The translations under genes and the position numbers were made by a program. A DNA stretch of 64,000 nt from AP-15 sp963814865 (GTDB taxonomy: Bacteria; Pseudomonadota; Alphaproteobacteria; ATCC43930; CGMCC-115725), in contig CAWFEN010000004.1 of NCBI GenBank assembly GCA_963814865.1, forward strand, positions 124,001 through 188,000, in the 5' to 3' direction. The notes beneath the pieces were generated by a model. That model was not told the DNA's origin, made no database searches, and was given only the letters and a program-made list of their open reading frames with translations. Of this stretch, positions 46,150-56,635 are shown one piece after another; positions within the stretch are counted from its first letter, which is position 1; the number at the start of each line of letters is the position of its first letter.

Positions 46150-49100
46150 ATGCCTACCAGCAGAAAATCTCTTCCATTCCGTCTCGGTCTCGATCTCGGC
46201 ACCAATTCCATCGGCTGGTGCATTACCGATCTCGGCAAGCCCGATCAAGAAGGGCCGAATGCACCCGGTTCGCATCCGCCGCATGGGCGCGCGGATTTTT
46301 CCGGATGGGCGCGACCCGCAATCCGGAGCCTCGCTGGCGCAGGAGCGGCGCGAGCCGCGTTCCGCCCGCCGCCGGCGAGACCGCTTTCTCGACCGCCGAT
46401 CCGACCTGATGGGACTGCTGGTCGGGCACGGTCTGATGCCCGCCGATCCGGCCGAGCGAAAAGGCCTCGAAGCCGCGGACCCCTGGCGGCTTCGCGCGGA
46501 AGGGCTGGACCGCTCGCTGACCCTTCACGAATTGGGCCGCGCGATCTTTCATCTGAACCAGCGCCGCGGCTTCAAAAGCAACCGCAGGACCGACCGGAAG
46601 GAGAAGACCTCTGAAGCGCAAGGGATGAAGGCCGGGGCGGCCGAGTTGATGGCGCGGCTCGATCCCGAGAAGCCCGGGCAACGCACGCTCGGCGAATATC
46701 TGCACACGCGATTCCGCGAGGGCCGTACCCCGCGCGGCGCCGCCGACGGGACGGTGGGCGCGATGGAGCCGGTGCGCTTCCGGCCCCGCCCGGGCAAGGG
46801 CAACAAGGCGGAATGGGAGATCTACCCAACGCGCGCGATGGTCGAGGCGGAGTTCGATGCGTTGTGGTCGGCGCAGGCAAAGCATCACCCCGGCCTTACC
46901 GACGAAATCCGGGGGGCGCTTCGCGACACGATCTTTTGGCAGCGGCCGTTGCGGGCGGTCGAACCCGGCCCGTGCACGCTCGACGACGAGCGTGACCCCA
47001 AGAAGCGCGACCGGCGCGCGCCGCTGGCGCTGCCGATCCAGCAGGAGTTCCGCATCCTGCAGGAGCTTGCGAACCTCGAATTACGGCACAAGCGCACAGG
47101 CGAGACCCGGCGGCTGACGCGCGCCGAGCGCGACAAGGTGCTGTTCGAGCTGCGGCGCAAGGAGAAACTAACCTTTGGGCAAATTCGCACGAAGCTCGGG
47201 ATCGAGAACGCCTGGGACTTCAATCTGCAGAGTGAGAAGCGGCCCGAGCTGAAAGGCGACATCGTCTCCTACCGGCTGTCGCGACCCAAGGCGTTCGGTG
47301 AGGCTTGGTACAACTATCCGCAGGAGGAGCAGGACCGCATCGTCAAATTCCTGCTCGCCGAGGAGAGCTGGGAGAAATCGGTCCGCACCCTGATCAGCGA
47401 GTGGGGACTTCCGCCCGGGCGCGCCGAGCAGGTTGCCAAAATTGAGCTGCCCGAAGGCTATGGCCGCCTCGGGCGGGTGGCGCTCGGCAAGGTCGTGCCG
47501 ATGCTTCGCGAGGGCATCTCGGAAAAAGATGGCGGGTTGATGCATTTCGACGAGGCGGTGCAGGCCGCCGGCTACCAGCATCATTCCGACTTTCGCCTGG
47601 ATAAGCTGTTCGAGGATGCGCCCTATTACGGCGAGATCCTCGATCGGTACGTGGCACCGGTGAGCCCGAATTCGGGATCTGCCGACGAGGAGCAGTTCGG
47701 GCGCAATCGCCAATCCCACCGTCCATGTCGGCCTCAACCAGCTGCGCCGATTGCTGAACGCGGTCATCCGCGCCTACGGCCATCCGAGCGAAATCGTCGT
47801 CGAGCTGGCGCGCGAGCTGAAGCAGACCTGGGAAGAGCGCCGCGAGACGACGCAGCGCCAAACCGAAAACCAGAAGAAGAACGAGCGCCGCAAGGAGCAG
47901 CTCGTTGCCGCCGGTGCCGCGCCAACCGGCGAAAGGATGCTCCGCATGCGGCTGTGGGAAGAGCTCGGCGAAAGCATCGCCGACCGCAGATGCGTCTACA
48001 CCGGCGAGCCGATCGGGATCAGGAGGCTGATCAGCGACGAGGTCGAGATCGAGCACATCCTGCCTTTCGCGCTGACTTTGGACGACAGCCCATCGAACCT
48101 GACGCTGTGCTTGCGCCGCGCTAACCGCGACAAAGGCAACCGCACCCCACACGACGCGTTCGGCACCAGCCCCTCTCCGTACGATTGGGACGCGATCGCA
48201 TTGCGGGCTTCGGCCTTGCCTCGCGTGAAACGGTGGCGCTTTCAGCCCGATGCGATGGAGCTGATCCGCGAGAGGCTGTTGCGCGAGGAGGCCCGGCTGA
48301 ACGGCAGCCTGCCCAGTGACGTGCTCGCCGACATCGAGAAGACCGGCGGGTTTCTCGCCCGCCAGCTGGTCGACACCGCCTATCTGGCGCGCGTCGCGCG
48401 GCAATATCTGACCAGCGTCGTCCCGGCCGAGCACGACGCGGACGGCACGTTGCGCAGCAACGTCTGGGTCATTCCCGGCGGCATGACCGGGATGCTGCGC
48501 CGGTTGTGGGGGATAAACCGGTACCTGTGGGGCAACCGTCCGGACGCGCGCGACGAGAGCCCGGACGAGTGGCGCGGCAAATTGCGCACCGACCATCGCC
48601 ACCACGCGGTCGACGCCTTTGTCCTGACCCTGGTCGACCGCTCGCTGCTCCAGGAGATCCAACACCAATCTGGCCAGAGCGGCCACCGCACGATCGACGA
48701 TATGCCGGACCCCATCGGCTGGCCCCGCTTCAAGGAGGATCTGAGGGAGCGCTTCGACCGCATCGTGATCTCCTACAAGCCCGAGCACGGACCGTCACGC
48801 ACCGACGAGAAGCGCGCCGGCACGTCCGGAAGGCTGCATGAGGAGACTGCATACGGGATTGTTCGTGACCCGGCGCTCGAAGACGGCGCGACCTTGGTTT
48901 ATCGCAAGCCCTTTGCCGATTTGAACGCAAACGAGATCGAGCGGATTCGCGACTTGAGGCTCCGTGTCCGTGTGCTCGGCGCGGTCTCGCCGCTCGGTGC
49001 CGACAAGAAAAAGCTCAAGGAGGCGTTGGTGGAGTTCGCGGCGGGAGAACGGCAACCGTTGAGGCACATTCGGCTGACGAAATTCGAGAAATCGTTCGAG

Positions 49101-49544
49101 CCCATCCACGATCGACGGACAGGCCTCCCCTATAAAGCGGTAATCCCCGGAGAAAACCACGCCGTAGACATCGTCGAGATGCCGGACGGCCGTTGGTTTG
49201 GAGAAGGCATCACCGTGTTCGATGCAAACCGAGATGACTTCGTCCCGAAGTGGCGACAGCTCCAACCGGCCGCGCGCCTTGTGATGCGTGCTCACAAGTC
49301 GGATCTGATCAGGATCGAGCACGATCGCGCCGACGGAATATTCCGCGTGGTTAAGCTGGCTCCGGGCAATGGCCGGCTCGTGCTCGCCAGCCATCTCGAA
49401 GCCGGCAATCTGGATCGCCGCCACTCCGATGCCGACGATCCGTTTCGTTGGAGCTTTCTTGCTTTCGGGCAGATGAAGACGAGAAAGGCGCGAAAGGTGA
49501 CGGTCGACCTCTTGGGCCGGGTGCACGATCCGGGGCCGCCATGA
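46150..49544 (+). CDS. cas9: Cas9 endonuclease, type II-C, with two +1 frameshifts
   Basis: A Cas9 of about 1130 residues split over three phases. Start ATG 46150 gives MPTSRKSLPFRLGLDLGTNS with the RuvC-I Asp; the Arg-rich bridge helix RRRRDRFLDRR follows. Extra bases at GGG 46252-46254 and GGG 47699-47701 shift the frame; removing one G at each restores DEEQFGAIANPTVHV and similar family sequence. Further on: RuvC-II EIVVELARELK, the HNH nuclease EIEHILPFALTLDDSPSNL with its catalytic His and NRDKGN, and RuvC-III DHRHHAVDAFVLTLVDRSLL. All catalytic residues are present, so only the frame is damaged. The C-terminal PAM-interacting part runs to 49544, where ATGA couples it to cas1. Confidence 0.9.
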
Positions 49545-50479
49545 TCGGCCGCGTCATCGAGATTGCGCAGGACGGGCGCCACCTTTCGACAGATCGCGGG
49601 TTTCTGACCGTCAGCGCCGACGACGGCGAAGTCGGGCGCGTGCCGCTCGACGACATCGGCGTGGTCATCGTCAATGCGCATGGCGTAACCTATTCAAACA
49701 ACCTGATCGTGCGGCTGGCCGAGCGCGGCGCCGGTGTCGTCGTGTGCGGGACCAACCACAACCCGGTCGCGTGGCTGTGGCCGGTCGTCGGCCACCACGA
49801 CCAGGCGAACCGGGTGCGGGCGCAGATCGAGGCTTCGAAGCCGCTCAACAAGCGACTTTGGCAGACTTTGGTAAAAACGAAGATCCGCCACCAGGGTGCG
49901 GCGCTCGACGCGCTGGGAAAAGCGGGATCAGGCTTTCGGCTGCTCGCCGATCGTGTCGGCTCCGGCGACCCCGACAATATGGAGGCGCAGGCCGCGCGGC
50001 GATATTGGCCGCTGCTGTTCGGCGACGCCTTTCGGCGCGACCGCGACTCCGATGGCGTCAACGCATTGCTGAACTACGGCTATGCCGTGCTGCGTGCCGC
50101 GACGGCGCGCGCGATATGCGCCGCCGGCCTGCATCCCTCGGTCGGCATTTCTCACAAGAACGCCGCCCTGTGCCTCGCCGACGATCTGATGGAGCCGTTT
50201 CGCCCGATCGTCGATCTCGTCGCGGCTCGTCTCGTGGCGGCCGGCACGACCGCGGTCGATCGCGACGCAAAGAAGGCGCTGGCGGAGATCACGGCCCTTG
50301 ACCTGCGGACCGAACGCGGCCGGACACCGCTCTTTCTCTGCCTCGAACGGCTGGCGACGTCCCTCGCGCTGTCGTACGAGCGGACCAAGCCGGCCCTCGA
50401 TCTGCCGCTCGCCCCACTGCCACTGGAAATTCCTGCGGTCGGCGCGATCCGTGATTCGTCCCATGCCGCGGCGCCGTGA
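49541..50479 (+). CDS. cas1: Cas1 integrase (type II-C)
   Basis: A 312-residue Cas1, the metal-dependent nuclease that inserts new spacers together with Cas2. The start MIGRVIEIAQDGRHLSTDRG is typical of subtype II-C. The active-site region includes AAGLHPSVGISHKNAALCLA with its His, then DDLMEPFRPIVDLVAARLVA with the acidic ligands. The ATGA start overlaps the cas9 stop and the gene overlaps cas2 by 17 bases, so the three are translated as one unit. The frame is intact, unlike its two neighbours. Confidence 0.95.
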   Translation: MIGRVIEIAQDGRHLSTDRGFLTVSADDGEVGRVPLDDIGVVIVNAHGVTYSNNLIVRLAERGAGVVVCGTNHNPVAWLWPVVGHHDQANRVRAQIEASKPLNKRLWQTLVKTKIRHQGAALDALGKAGSGFRLLADRVGSGDPDNMEAQAARRYWPLLFGDAFRRDRDSDGVNALLNYGYAVLRAATARAICAAGLHPSVGISHKNAALCLADDLMEPFRPIVDLVAARLVAAGTTAVDRDAKKALAEITALDLRTERGRTPLFLCLERLATSLALSYERTKPALDLPLAPLPLEIPAVGAIRDSSHAAAP

Positions 50480-50969
50480 GAATCGTGCCGAGGTTGTTCT
50501 CAGCGCCTATCGACTCATGTGGATGATGGTCCTCTTCGACCTTCCGGTAATGACCAAGAAGGAGCGGAAGGCCGCCACCAACTTTCGCAAGTTTCTGCTC
50601 GACCAGGGTTTCGAGATGGCACAATATTCAGTCTATATGCGCTTTTGCGCCAGCAAAGAGCAGGCTGACACATACACAAGGCGTGTGGAACGCAGAGTAC
50701 CCCCCACAGGTAAGGTGCACATCATGTTCTTTACCGACCGCCAATATGAGACGATAATTTCTTTCGACGGCCGGCTCAAGGAAGCCTCCGCGAAAAAATC
50801 CGACGCAATACGTGCTCTTCTAGCGGGCCCGCATGAGAACGTCTCGCGACTCGATCGTAAAAAAACGCCCTGTTTCCAGGGCGCTAGTGACATATCAAGC
50901 CTAGCCGATGAGAGAACGCGGTCCAACCGCAACGCGCGGCAGCGAAGCCATTGCCGGTCGCAAGCCTAG
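50463..50969 (+). CDS. cas2: Cas2 (type II-C), frame open into the CRISPR array
   Basis: Cas2 starting at ATG 50463 (MPRRRENRAEVVLSAYRLMW), with the family core MMVLFDLPVMTKKERKAATN, GFEMAQYSVYMRFCASKEQA and KVHIMFFTDRQYETIISFDG. The normal II-C tail, N-P-T-Q-Y-V-L-F then TAG (50821-50823), is present but one phase away: it would be read if the A6 run at 50793-50798 had five As. As written, the frame continues through a minus-strand terminator, then repeat 1 (12 codons without a stop), then spacer 1, and ends at the TAG inside repeat 2 (50967-50969), giving 168 residues. Either the extra A is an error or mutation, or Cas2 really has an array-encoded tail. Confidence 0.85.
   Translation: MPRRRENRAEVVLSAYRLMWMMVLFDLPVMTKKERKAATNFRKFLLDQGFEMAQYSVYMRFCASKEQADTYTRRVERRVPPTGKVHIMFFTDRQYETIISFDGRLKEASAKKSDAIRALLAGPHENVSRLDRKKTPCFQGASDISSLADERTRSNRNARQRSHCRSQA
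50859..50883 (-). terminator. Terminator of the array transcript
   Basis: Stem CGCCCTG/CAGGGCG with a 4-base loop, followed on the minus strand by seven T residues. It lies 14 bases beyond the first repeat, between cas2 and the array, and is oriented to stop transcripts coming leftward out of the array. Confidence 0.88.
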
Positions 50970-53067
50970 CCGATGAGAGAACGCGGTCCAACCGCAACGC
51001 GCTGACGTCGTGAGCGGCTGAGCGCGCAGCCTAGCCGATGAGAGAACGCGGTCCAACCGCAACGACGCTGCGCTGGCGGTGAGCACGACGGACCACAGCC
51101 TAGCCGATGAGAGAACGCGGTCCAACCGCAACGTCCGAACATCGACGTAGTCAGCGATCGCGCTGAAGCCTAGCCGATGAGAGAACGCGGTCCAACCGCA
51201 ACTCATCGAGCTGCCGTCAATCGGGACGCGAGCACAGCCTAGCCGATGAGAGAACGCGGTCCAACCGCAACGTCGGCATCGCGCGGTCGTACGCGATCGC
51301 GAAGCCTAGCCGATGAGAGAACGCGGTCCAACCGCAACGTCGCGTGCAGTCGCGCACGTCGCGCGTGCCAAGCCTAGCCGATGAGAGAACGCGGTCCAAC
51401 CGCAACTAGACGCGCAGTTGCCAGCGTCAATCGAATCGCCAGCCGTAAGCCTAGCCGATGAGAGAACGCGGTCCAACCGCAACGATCGGCCGGTCGTCGA
51501 CGCACGTCGGCGCTGAGCCTAGCCGATGAGAGAACGCGGTCCAACCGCAACGACGCCGAGTCGCATGCTGCGCGACGGCGTAAGCCTAGCCGATGAGAGA
51601 ACGCGGTCCAACCGCAACGCGAGCTCGCCGGCCGCGCTGCGGACATCGAAGCCTAGCCGATGAGAGAACGCGGTCCAACCGCAACTGGCATCGCGCAGTC
51701 GGATGCGCAGAAGCTCGATCTAGCCTAGCCGATGAGAGAACGCGGTCCAACCGCAACCGTCGACGCGACGATCGGCGCACCCGAAGACAGCCTAGCCGAT
51801 GAGAGAACGCGGTCCAACCGCAACTGCAGCCGCGCATCGCATCGCCGATCATGTCGCCGAAGCAGCCTAGCCGATGAGAGAACGCGGTCCAACCGCAACG
51901 CGGTCCGAGCTCGACCAGCATGGTGCGCGGCGCGTAAGCCTAGCCGATGAGAGAACGCGGTCCAACCGCAACGATGCGTGATCTGACGCTCGTTACGCCG
52001 ACGAGCCTAGCCGATGAGAGAACGCGGTCCAACCGCAACGACGGCGTGCGACGCCGCATACTGCTAGTCAGCCTAGCCGATGAGAGAACGCGGTCCAACC
52101 GCAACGACGCGCAAGATCGGCAGCCGTGGACGGCCAGCCTAGCCGATGAGAGAACGCGGTCCAACCGCAACGGGGGGTCGCGTCGACGCAGCGATGTCGC
52201 TCAGCCTAGCCGATGAGAGAACGCGGTCCAACCGCAACCGGAGACGGAAGCGGTGTATAGTGGGGGTGAGCCTAGCCGATGAGAGAACGCGGTCCAACCG
52301 CAACGCGATGCTGCGGCATAGCTACGCCTACCGATGAGGGTTGCGAGCCTAGCCGATGAGAGAACGCGGTCCAACCGCAACGAGACGCGCCGACGCTGAT
52401 CGCGACTTCGCGATCACAGCCTAGCCGATGAGAGAACGCGGTCCAACCGCAACTGGCGACGTAGCAGCGGGACGCAGCTCGGCGCAGCCTAGCCGATGAG
52501 AGAACGCGGTCCAACCGCAACGCCTGACTGCTGTCACCACCGATAAGACGCCAAGGAAGCCTAGCCGATGAGAGAACGCGGTCCAACCGCAACTAGTCGA
52601 CGTAGCAGGGGCTGCAGACTCGGCAGCAGCCTAGCCGATGAGAGAACGCGGTCCAACCGCAACGCCTGCTCGGCCCACCGATGCAAGACGCAAGGAAGCC
52701 TAGCCGATGAGAGAACGCGGTCCAACCGCAACAGTAAGCGTGCAGCCGGATGACGCTCGCTGAGCCTAGCCGATGAGAGAACGCGGTCCAACCGCAACGC
52801 GAGCGTCACTGGCCGCATCGTCTGGGCCGAGCCTAGCCGATGAGAGAACGCGGTCCAACCGCAACAGCGTCAGCCGTGCAGGCGACTCGACGGCGCGAGC
52901 CTAGCCGATGAGAGAACGCGGTCCAACCGCAACCGCCGCCGTACTGTCCCGCGTCATCGCGCTGAAGCCTAGCCGATGAGAGAACGCGGTCCAACCGCAA
53001 CGGTCGCGGCTGACGATTTGCCAGCTCGAACAGCCTAGCCGATGAGAGAACGCGGTCCAACCACAAC
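50898..53067 (-). CRISPR. Type II-C CRISPR array, 32 repeats and 31 spacers
   Basis: Repeats are 36 bp; on the minus strand they start GTTGCGGTTGGACC and end CATCGGCTAGGCT, and contain an ACCGC/GCGGT hairpin. Thirty-one are identical; the last (53032-53067) has one G-to-A change on the plus strand, marking it as the old end. Spacer lengths, left to right: 29,29,33,34,33,31,32,41,32,31,31,36,31,39,37,31,30,30,31,30,41,36,32,36,34,33,30,31,32,32,30. That spread is far wider than the near-constant 30 usual for II-C. Only 74 bases separate the array from the normal cas2 stop and 61 from livF, so neither side has a conventional leader. Transcription is leftward, shown by the tracrRNA, the terminator and promoters inside repeats. 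Confidence 0.97.
53032..53060 (-). promoter_or_regulatory. Promoter inside the CRISPR repeat (one of 32 copies)
   Basis: On the minus strand repeat bases 8-13 are TTGGAC and bases 31-36 are TAGGCT, exactly 17 bases apart: a near-consensus sigma-70 promoter ending at the repeat boundary. Coordinates are given for the outermost repeat; the same layout is present in every copy. It would start a crRNA inside each spacer, as shown experimentally for Neisseria meningitidis type II-C arrays. Confidence 0.75.
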
Positions 53068-53128
53068 CCCCGATCCTATCTCCTGCGTCAACGGCCAGGT
53101 GCGGCTCATGGATCCGGGCTAGACGGGG

Positions 53129-53826
<698 letters not shown>

Positions 53827-53830
<4 letters not shown>

Positions 53831-55656
53831 GCTGCCGCGACCCCGCCGAGATAGGCTTCCTGCACCAGGCTGTTGCGCTGGATCTCCGCCGGCGTGCCTT
53901 CGGCGAGCAGCGCGCCTTCATGCAGCACGGTGATGCGTTCCGCCAGCTCGAACACCGCATCCATGTCGTGCTCCACCACCACCAGGGTGCGGCCGCGACG
54001 AATGTTTTTCAGCAATTGCACGGTTTCCGCCCGCTCGCGTGGGCTCATGCCGGCGAGCGGCTCGTCGAGCAGCAGCAGCGACGGCGAGGCGGCCAGCGCA
54101 AGCCCGATTTCCAGCCGCCGCTTCTCGCCGTAAGCGAGCGCGGCGACCGGCAAATCGGCGCGCCCGGTCAGGCCGACCAGGGCGAGCGTGCTCTCGACCT
54201 GCATGTCGAGCCCGCCGACGCGGTCGACCCGGCGCAACAGGTCGAGGCGGAAGGTGCCGCGGCGCTCGGCGAGTGCGGCGATCACGACGTTCTCGCGCAC
54301 GGTCAGCCGGGTGAAGAGCTGGTTGACCTGGTAGCTCTTGGTCAGTCCGAGCTGGCATACCTGGGCGACGTCCAGGCCGGTGATGTCGCGGCCGCGGAAG
54401 ATGATCTGCCCGGCGGTCGGCGGCAGCTCGGCGGTCAGCATCTTGAAGAACGTGCTCTTGCCGGCGCCGTTGGGGCCGATGACGGCGCGCAGCTCGCCCT
54501 GCTCGACGGCAAAGTCGATGTTGCGGTTGGCGACCAGACCGCCGAACGACTTGGTCAGGCCGCGAGCTTCCAGCGCCGGGCCGGAGAACGGCGTCTCCCG
54601 GCCGCGATGCTGTGGGCCGATGCTGGCGAGCGCCGGCGCGGTGGCGGCCAGCACCGGCGCCTCCTCGGGTGCCGGCAGGTCCGGGCGAGCGGCGAAATGC
54701 CCGACCAGATCCTGCAAGCCGCCGATCAGGCCGCGGCGCAGAAAGCACACCAGCAGCACGAAGACCACGCCCAGCACCAATTTCCAGGCACTGCCGAGCC
54801 CGACCACCGCCTGCAGAAAGTCGCGCAGATAGAGCCAGACCGCAGCGCCCAGCAGCGGGCCGAACAGGGTGCCGACGCCGCCGATCGCGGTCTGCATCAC
54901 CAATTGGCCGGAGGTGTCGAAGGTGAAGGCGTCCGGCGGCATGAAGCCCTGCAGCACGCCGAGCAGGCCGCCGGCGAAACCGGCATAGGCCGCAGCGACG
55001 ACGAACGCGGTCAGCTTGTAGAGGCCGACCGCATGGCCGACCGCGCGCGCCCGCAGCGGGTTGTCGCGAATCGCGGTAAGGATGGCGCCGACCGGCGAGC
55101 GCACGATGCGCAGCGCGATCACGATGCCGATGAAATAGCAGGCGGCAAGAAACCCGTACATCGACCAGCCGGTGCCGATCTGGTAAGCGAAGCCGCCGAG
55201 TTCGAAGCGGGGCGTCGGGACGCCGGGCAACCCGTTCTCGCCGCCGGTCCAGGCGGAGAGCGGCCCGTTCTCGGCGAAGAAGAACGTCTCGGCGATCGCG
55301 ACGGTGATCATGGCAAAATAGATGCCGGTGCGCCGCAGTGCGATCGCGCCGACCGCGATCCCCGCGAGCGCGGCGCCGACGGTGCCGATCAGCAGCGCCG
55401 CCAGCACATTCGACATCAGGTTGCTGGTCAGCAGGTAGGCGGCGATGAAGCCGCCGGTGCCGTAAAAGGCCGACTGGCCGAACGACAGCAGGCCGGTGTA
55501 GCCGAACACGATATCGAAGCCGATGCCGAACAGGCCCCACACCAGGATCTGGTTGACCGTGCCGGGCGCGAAGCGAAGATAGGGCAGCACAAAGGGGGCG
55601 GCGATCAGCCCGAGCGCCGTTAGCGTTTCGATCAGCAGAGGGCGGCGGCGCGGCAT
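53827..55656 (-). CDS. Fused LivM-type permease and LivG-type ATPase
   Basis: A 609-residue fusion. Residues 1-310 form a LivM-like membrane domain (for example LVWGLFGIGFDIVFGYTGLL and SFGQSAFYGTGGFIAAYLLT). A linker follows, then a LivG-type ATPase from about residue 365 with Walker A GPNGAGKSTFFK, the signature AALAYGEKRRLEIGLALA and Walker B LLLLDEPLAGMSPRERAE. The LivG C-terminal LxEG-type end is present (VLHEGALLAEGTPAEIQRNS). The fusion is known in several proteobacteria and ensures equal amounts of the two parts. It is 13 bases downstream of livH. Confidence 0.9.
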
Positions 55657-55669
55657 CGGACCGCCGCGC

Positions 55670-56545
55670 TCAGGCGCGGCCCCGCACGCCGAGCAGGCCT
55701 TGCGGCCGCAACAGCAGCACCAGGGTCATCACCACGAACAGCATGACCTGCGAATAGGCCGGATCAACCATCGAGGTCAGGCTGAGGATTTCCCCGGAAA
55801 TCAGCCCGCCGAGGATCGCCCCGGGGAACGAGCCCACTCCGCCGATGACGACGACGACGAAGGTCTGGACCAGGATCGACTTGCCCATGTCGGGGGTCAG
55901 CGACACCACCGGCGCGTTGACGATCCCGGCAAACCCGGCGGCCATCGCGCCGATGCCGAACACCAGCATGAAGACGCGATAGACGTTGATGCCGAGCATG
56001 CCGACCATGCCCGAATCTTCGATCCCGGCGCGCACGATCATGCCGAGCCGGGTCCGATATAGGACCAGGTAGAGCACCGCGAGCGCGACCGCCGCGATCG
56101 CCAGCACGACGATGCGGTAGGTCGGATAGATCAGGAAGCCCATCGGCGTCACGCCGGCGGCCCAGGAGGGCGGCGGGACGGTCAGCGACAGGCTGCCGAA
56201 GGCGAGGCGCACCAACTCGACGATGACGATGCCGATCCCGAAGGTGACCAGGATCTGATCCTCGGGCGGGCGGCCGTAGAAGCGGCGGATGACGACCAGT
56301 TCCATGGCCCCGCCGACCACCCCCAGGAACAGCGCGCCGGCGATCGCGGCGACGACGAAGGATCCGGTCGCCTCGAAGGCGACGTAGCCGGCATAGCCGC
56401 CGAGCATGAACATCGCGCCATGCGCCAGGTTCAAGACGCCGAGCGTGCCGTAGATGATGGTCAGCCCCGAGCTGATCAGCGCCAGCAAGGCGCCCGACGC
56501 CAGCCCGTTGAACAGCTGCGAGGCGAAATTAGGCCAGGTGATCAT
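55670..56545 (-). CDS. livH: Branched-chain amino acid-type ABC transporter permease (LivH)
   Basis: A 291-residue permease with about eight hydrophobic segments. LFNGLASGALLALISSGLTI and YGTLGVLNLAHGAMFMLGGY at the start and GVGSFPGAILGGLISGEILS near the end are LivH signatures. ATG 56545 is chosen because it begins the conserved N-terminus; an upstream start at 56593 would add 16 unrelated residues. It is translated ahead of the fused LivM-LivG and livF, and after the binding-protein gene. Confidence 0.92.
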   Translation of the reverse strand: MITWPNFASQLFNGLASGALLALISSGLTIIYGTLGVLNLAHGAMFMLGGYAGYVAFEATGSFVVAAIAGALFLGVVGGAMELVVIRRFYGRPPEDQILVTFGIGIVIVELVRLAFGSLSLTVPPPSWAAGVTPMGFLIYPTYRIVVLAIAAVALAVLYLVLYRTRLGMIVRAGIEDSGMVGMLGINVYRVFMLVFGIGAMAAGFAGIVNAPVVSLTPDMGKSILVQTFVVVVIGGVGSFPGAILGGLISGEILSLTSMVDPAYSQVMLFVVMTLVLLLRPQGLLGVRGRA

Positions 56546-56635
56546 ACGACGCGGGATAGAGTGGAGATCGGCGTTACGGCGGCGCGGCAACACGCCGGCG
56601 ACGATGATCGCCGGCCCGCCGCGCCGGCGCTTTGT

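Noticed and set aside
50859..50897. A conventional AT-rich leader between cas2 and the array
   Set aside because: The space is taken by a terminator; acquisition at this end remains possible but no leader motif is visible.
50901..52818. Many short frames in the array with repeated words such as LADERTRSNRN and RLDRVLSSARL
   Set aside because: They are translations of the CRISPR repeat on either strand, not proteins.
53032..53128. A conventional leader to the right of the array
   Set aside because: Only 61 bases lie between the last repeat and the livF stop, they are not AT-rich, and the only degenerate repeat is at this end.
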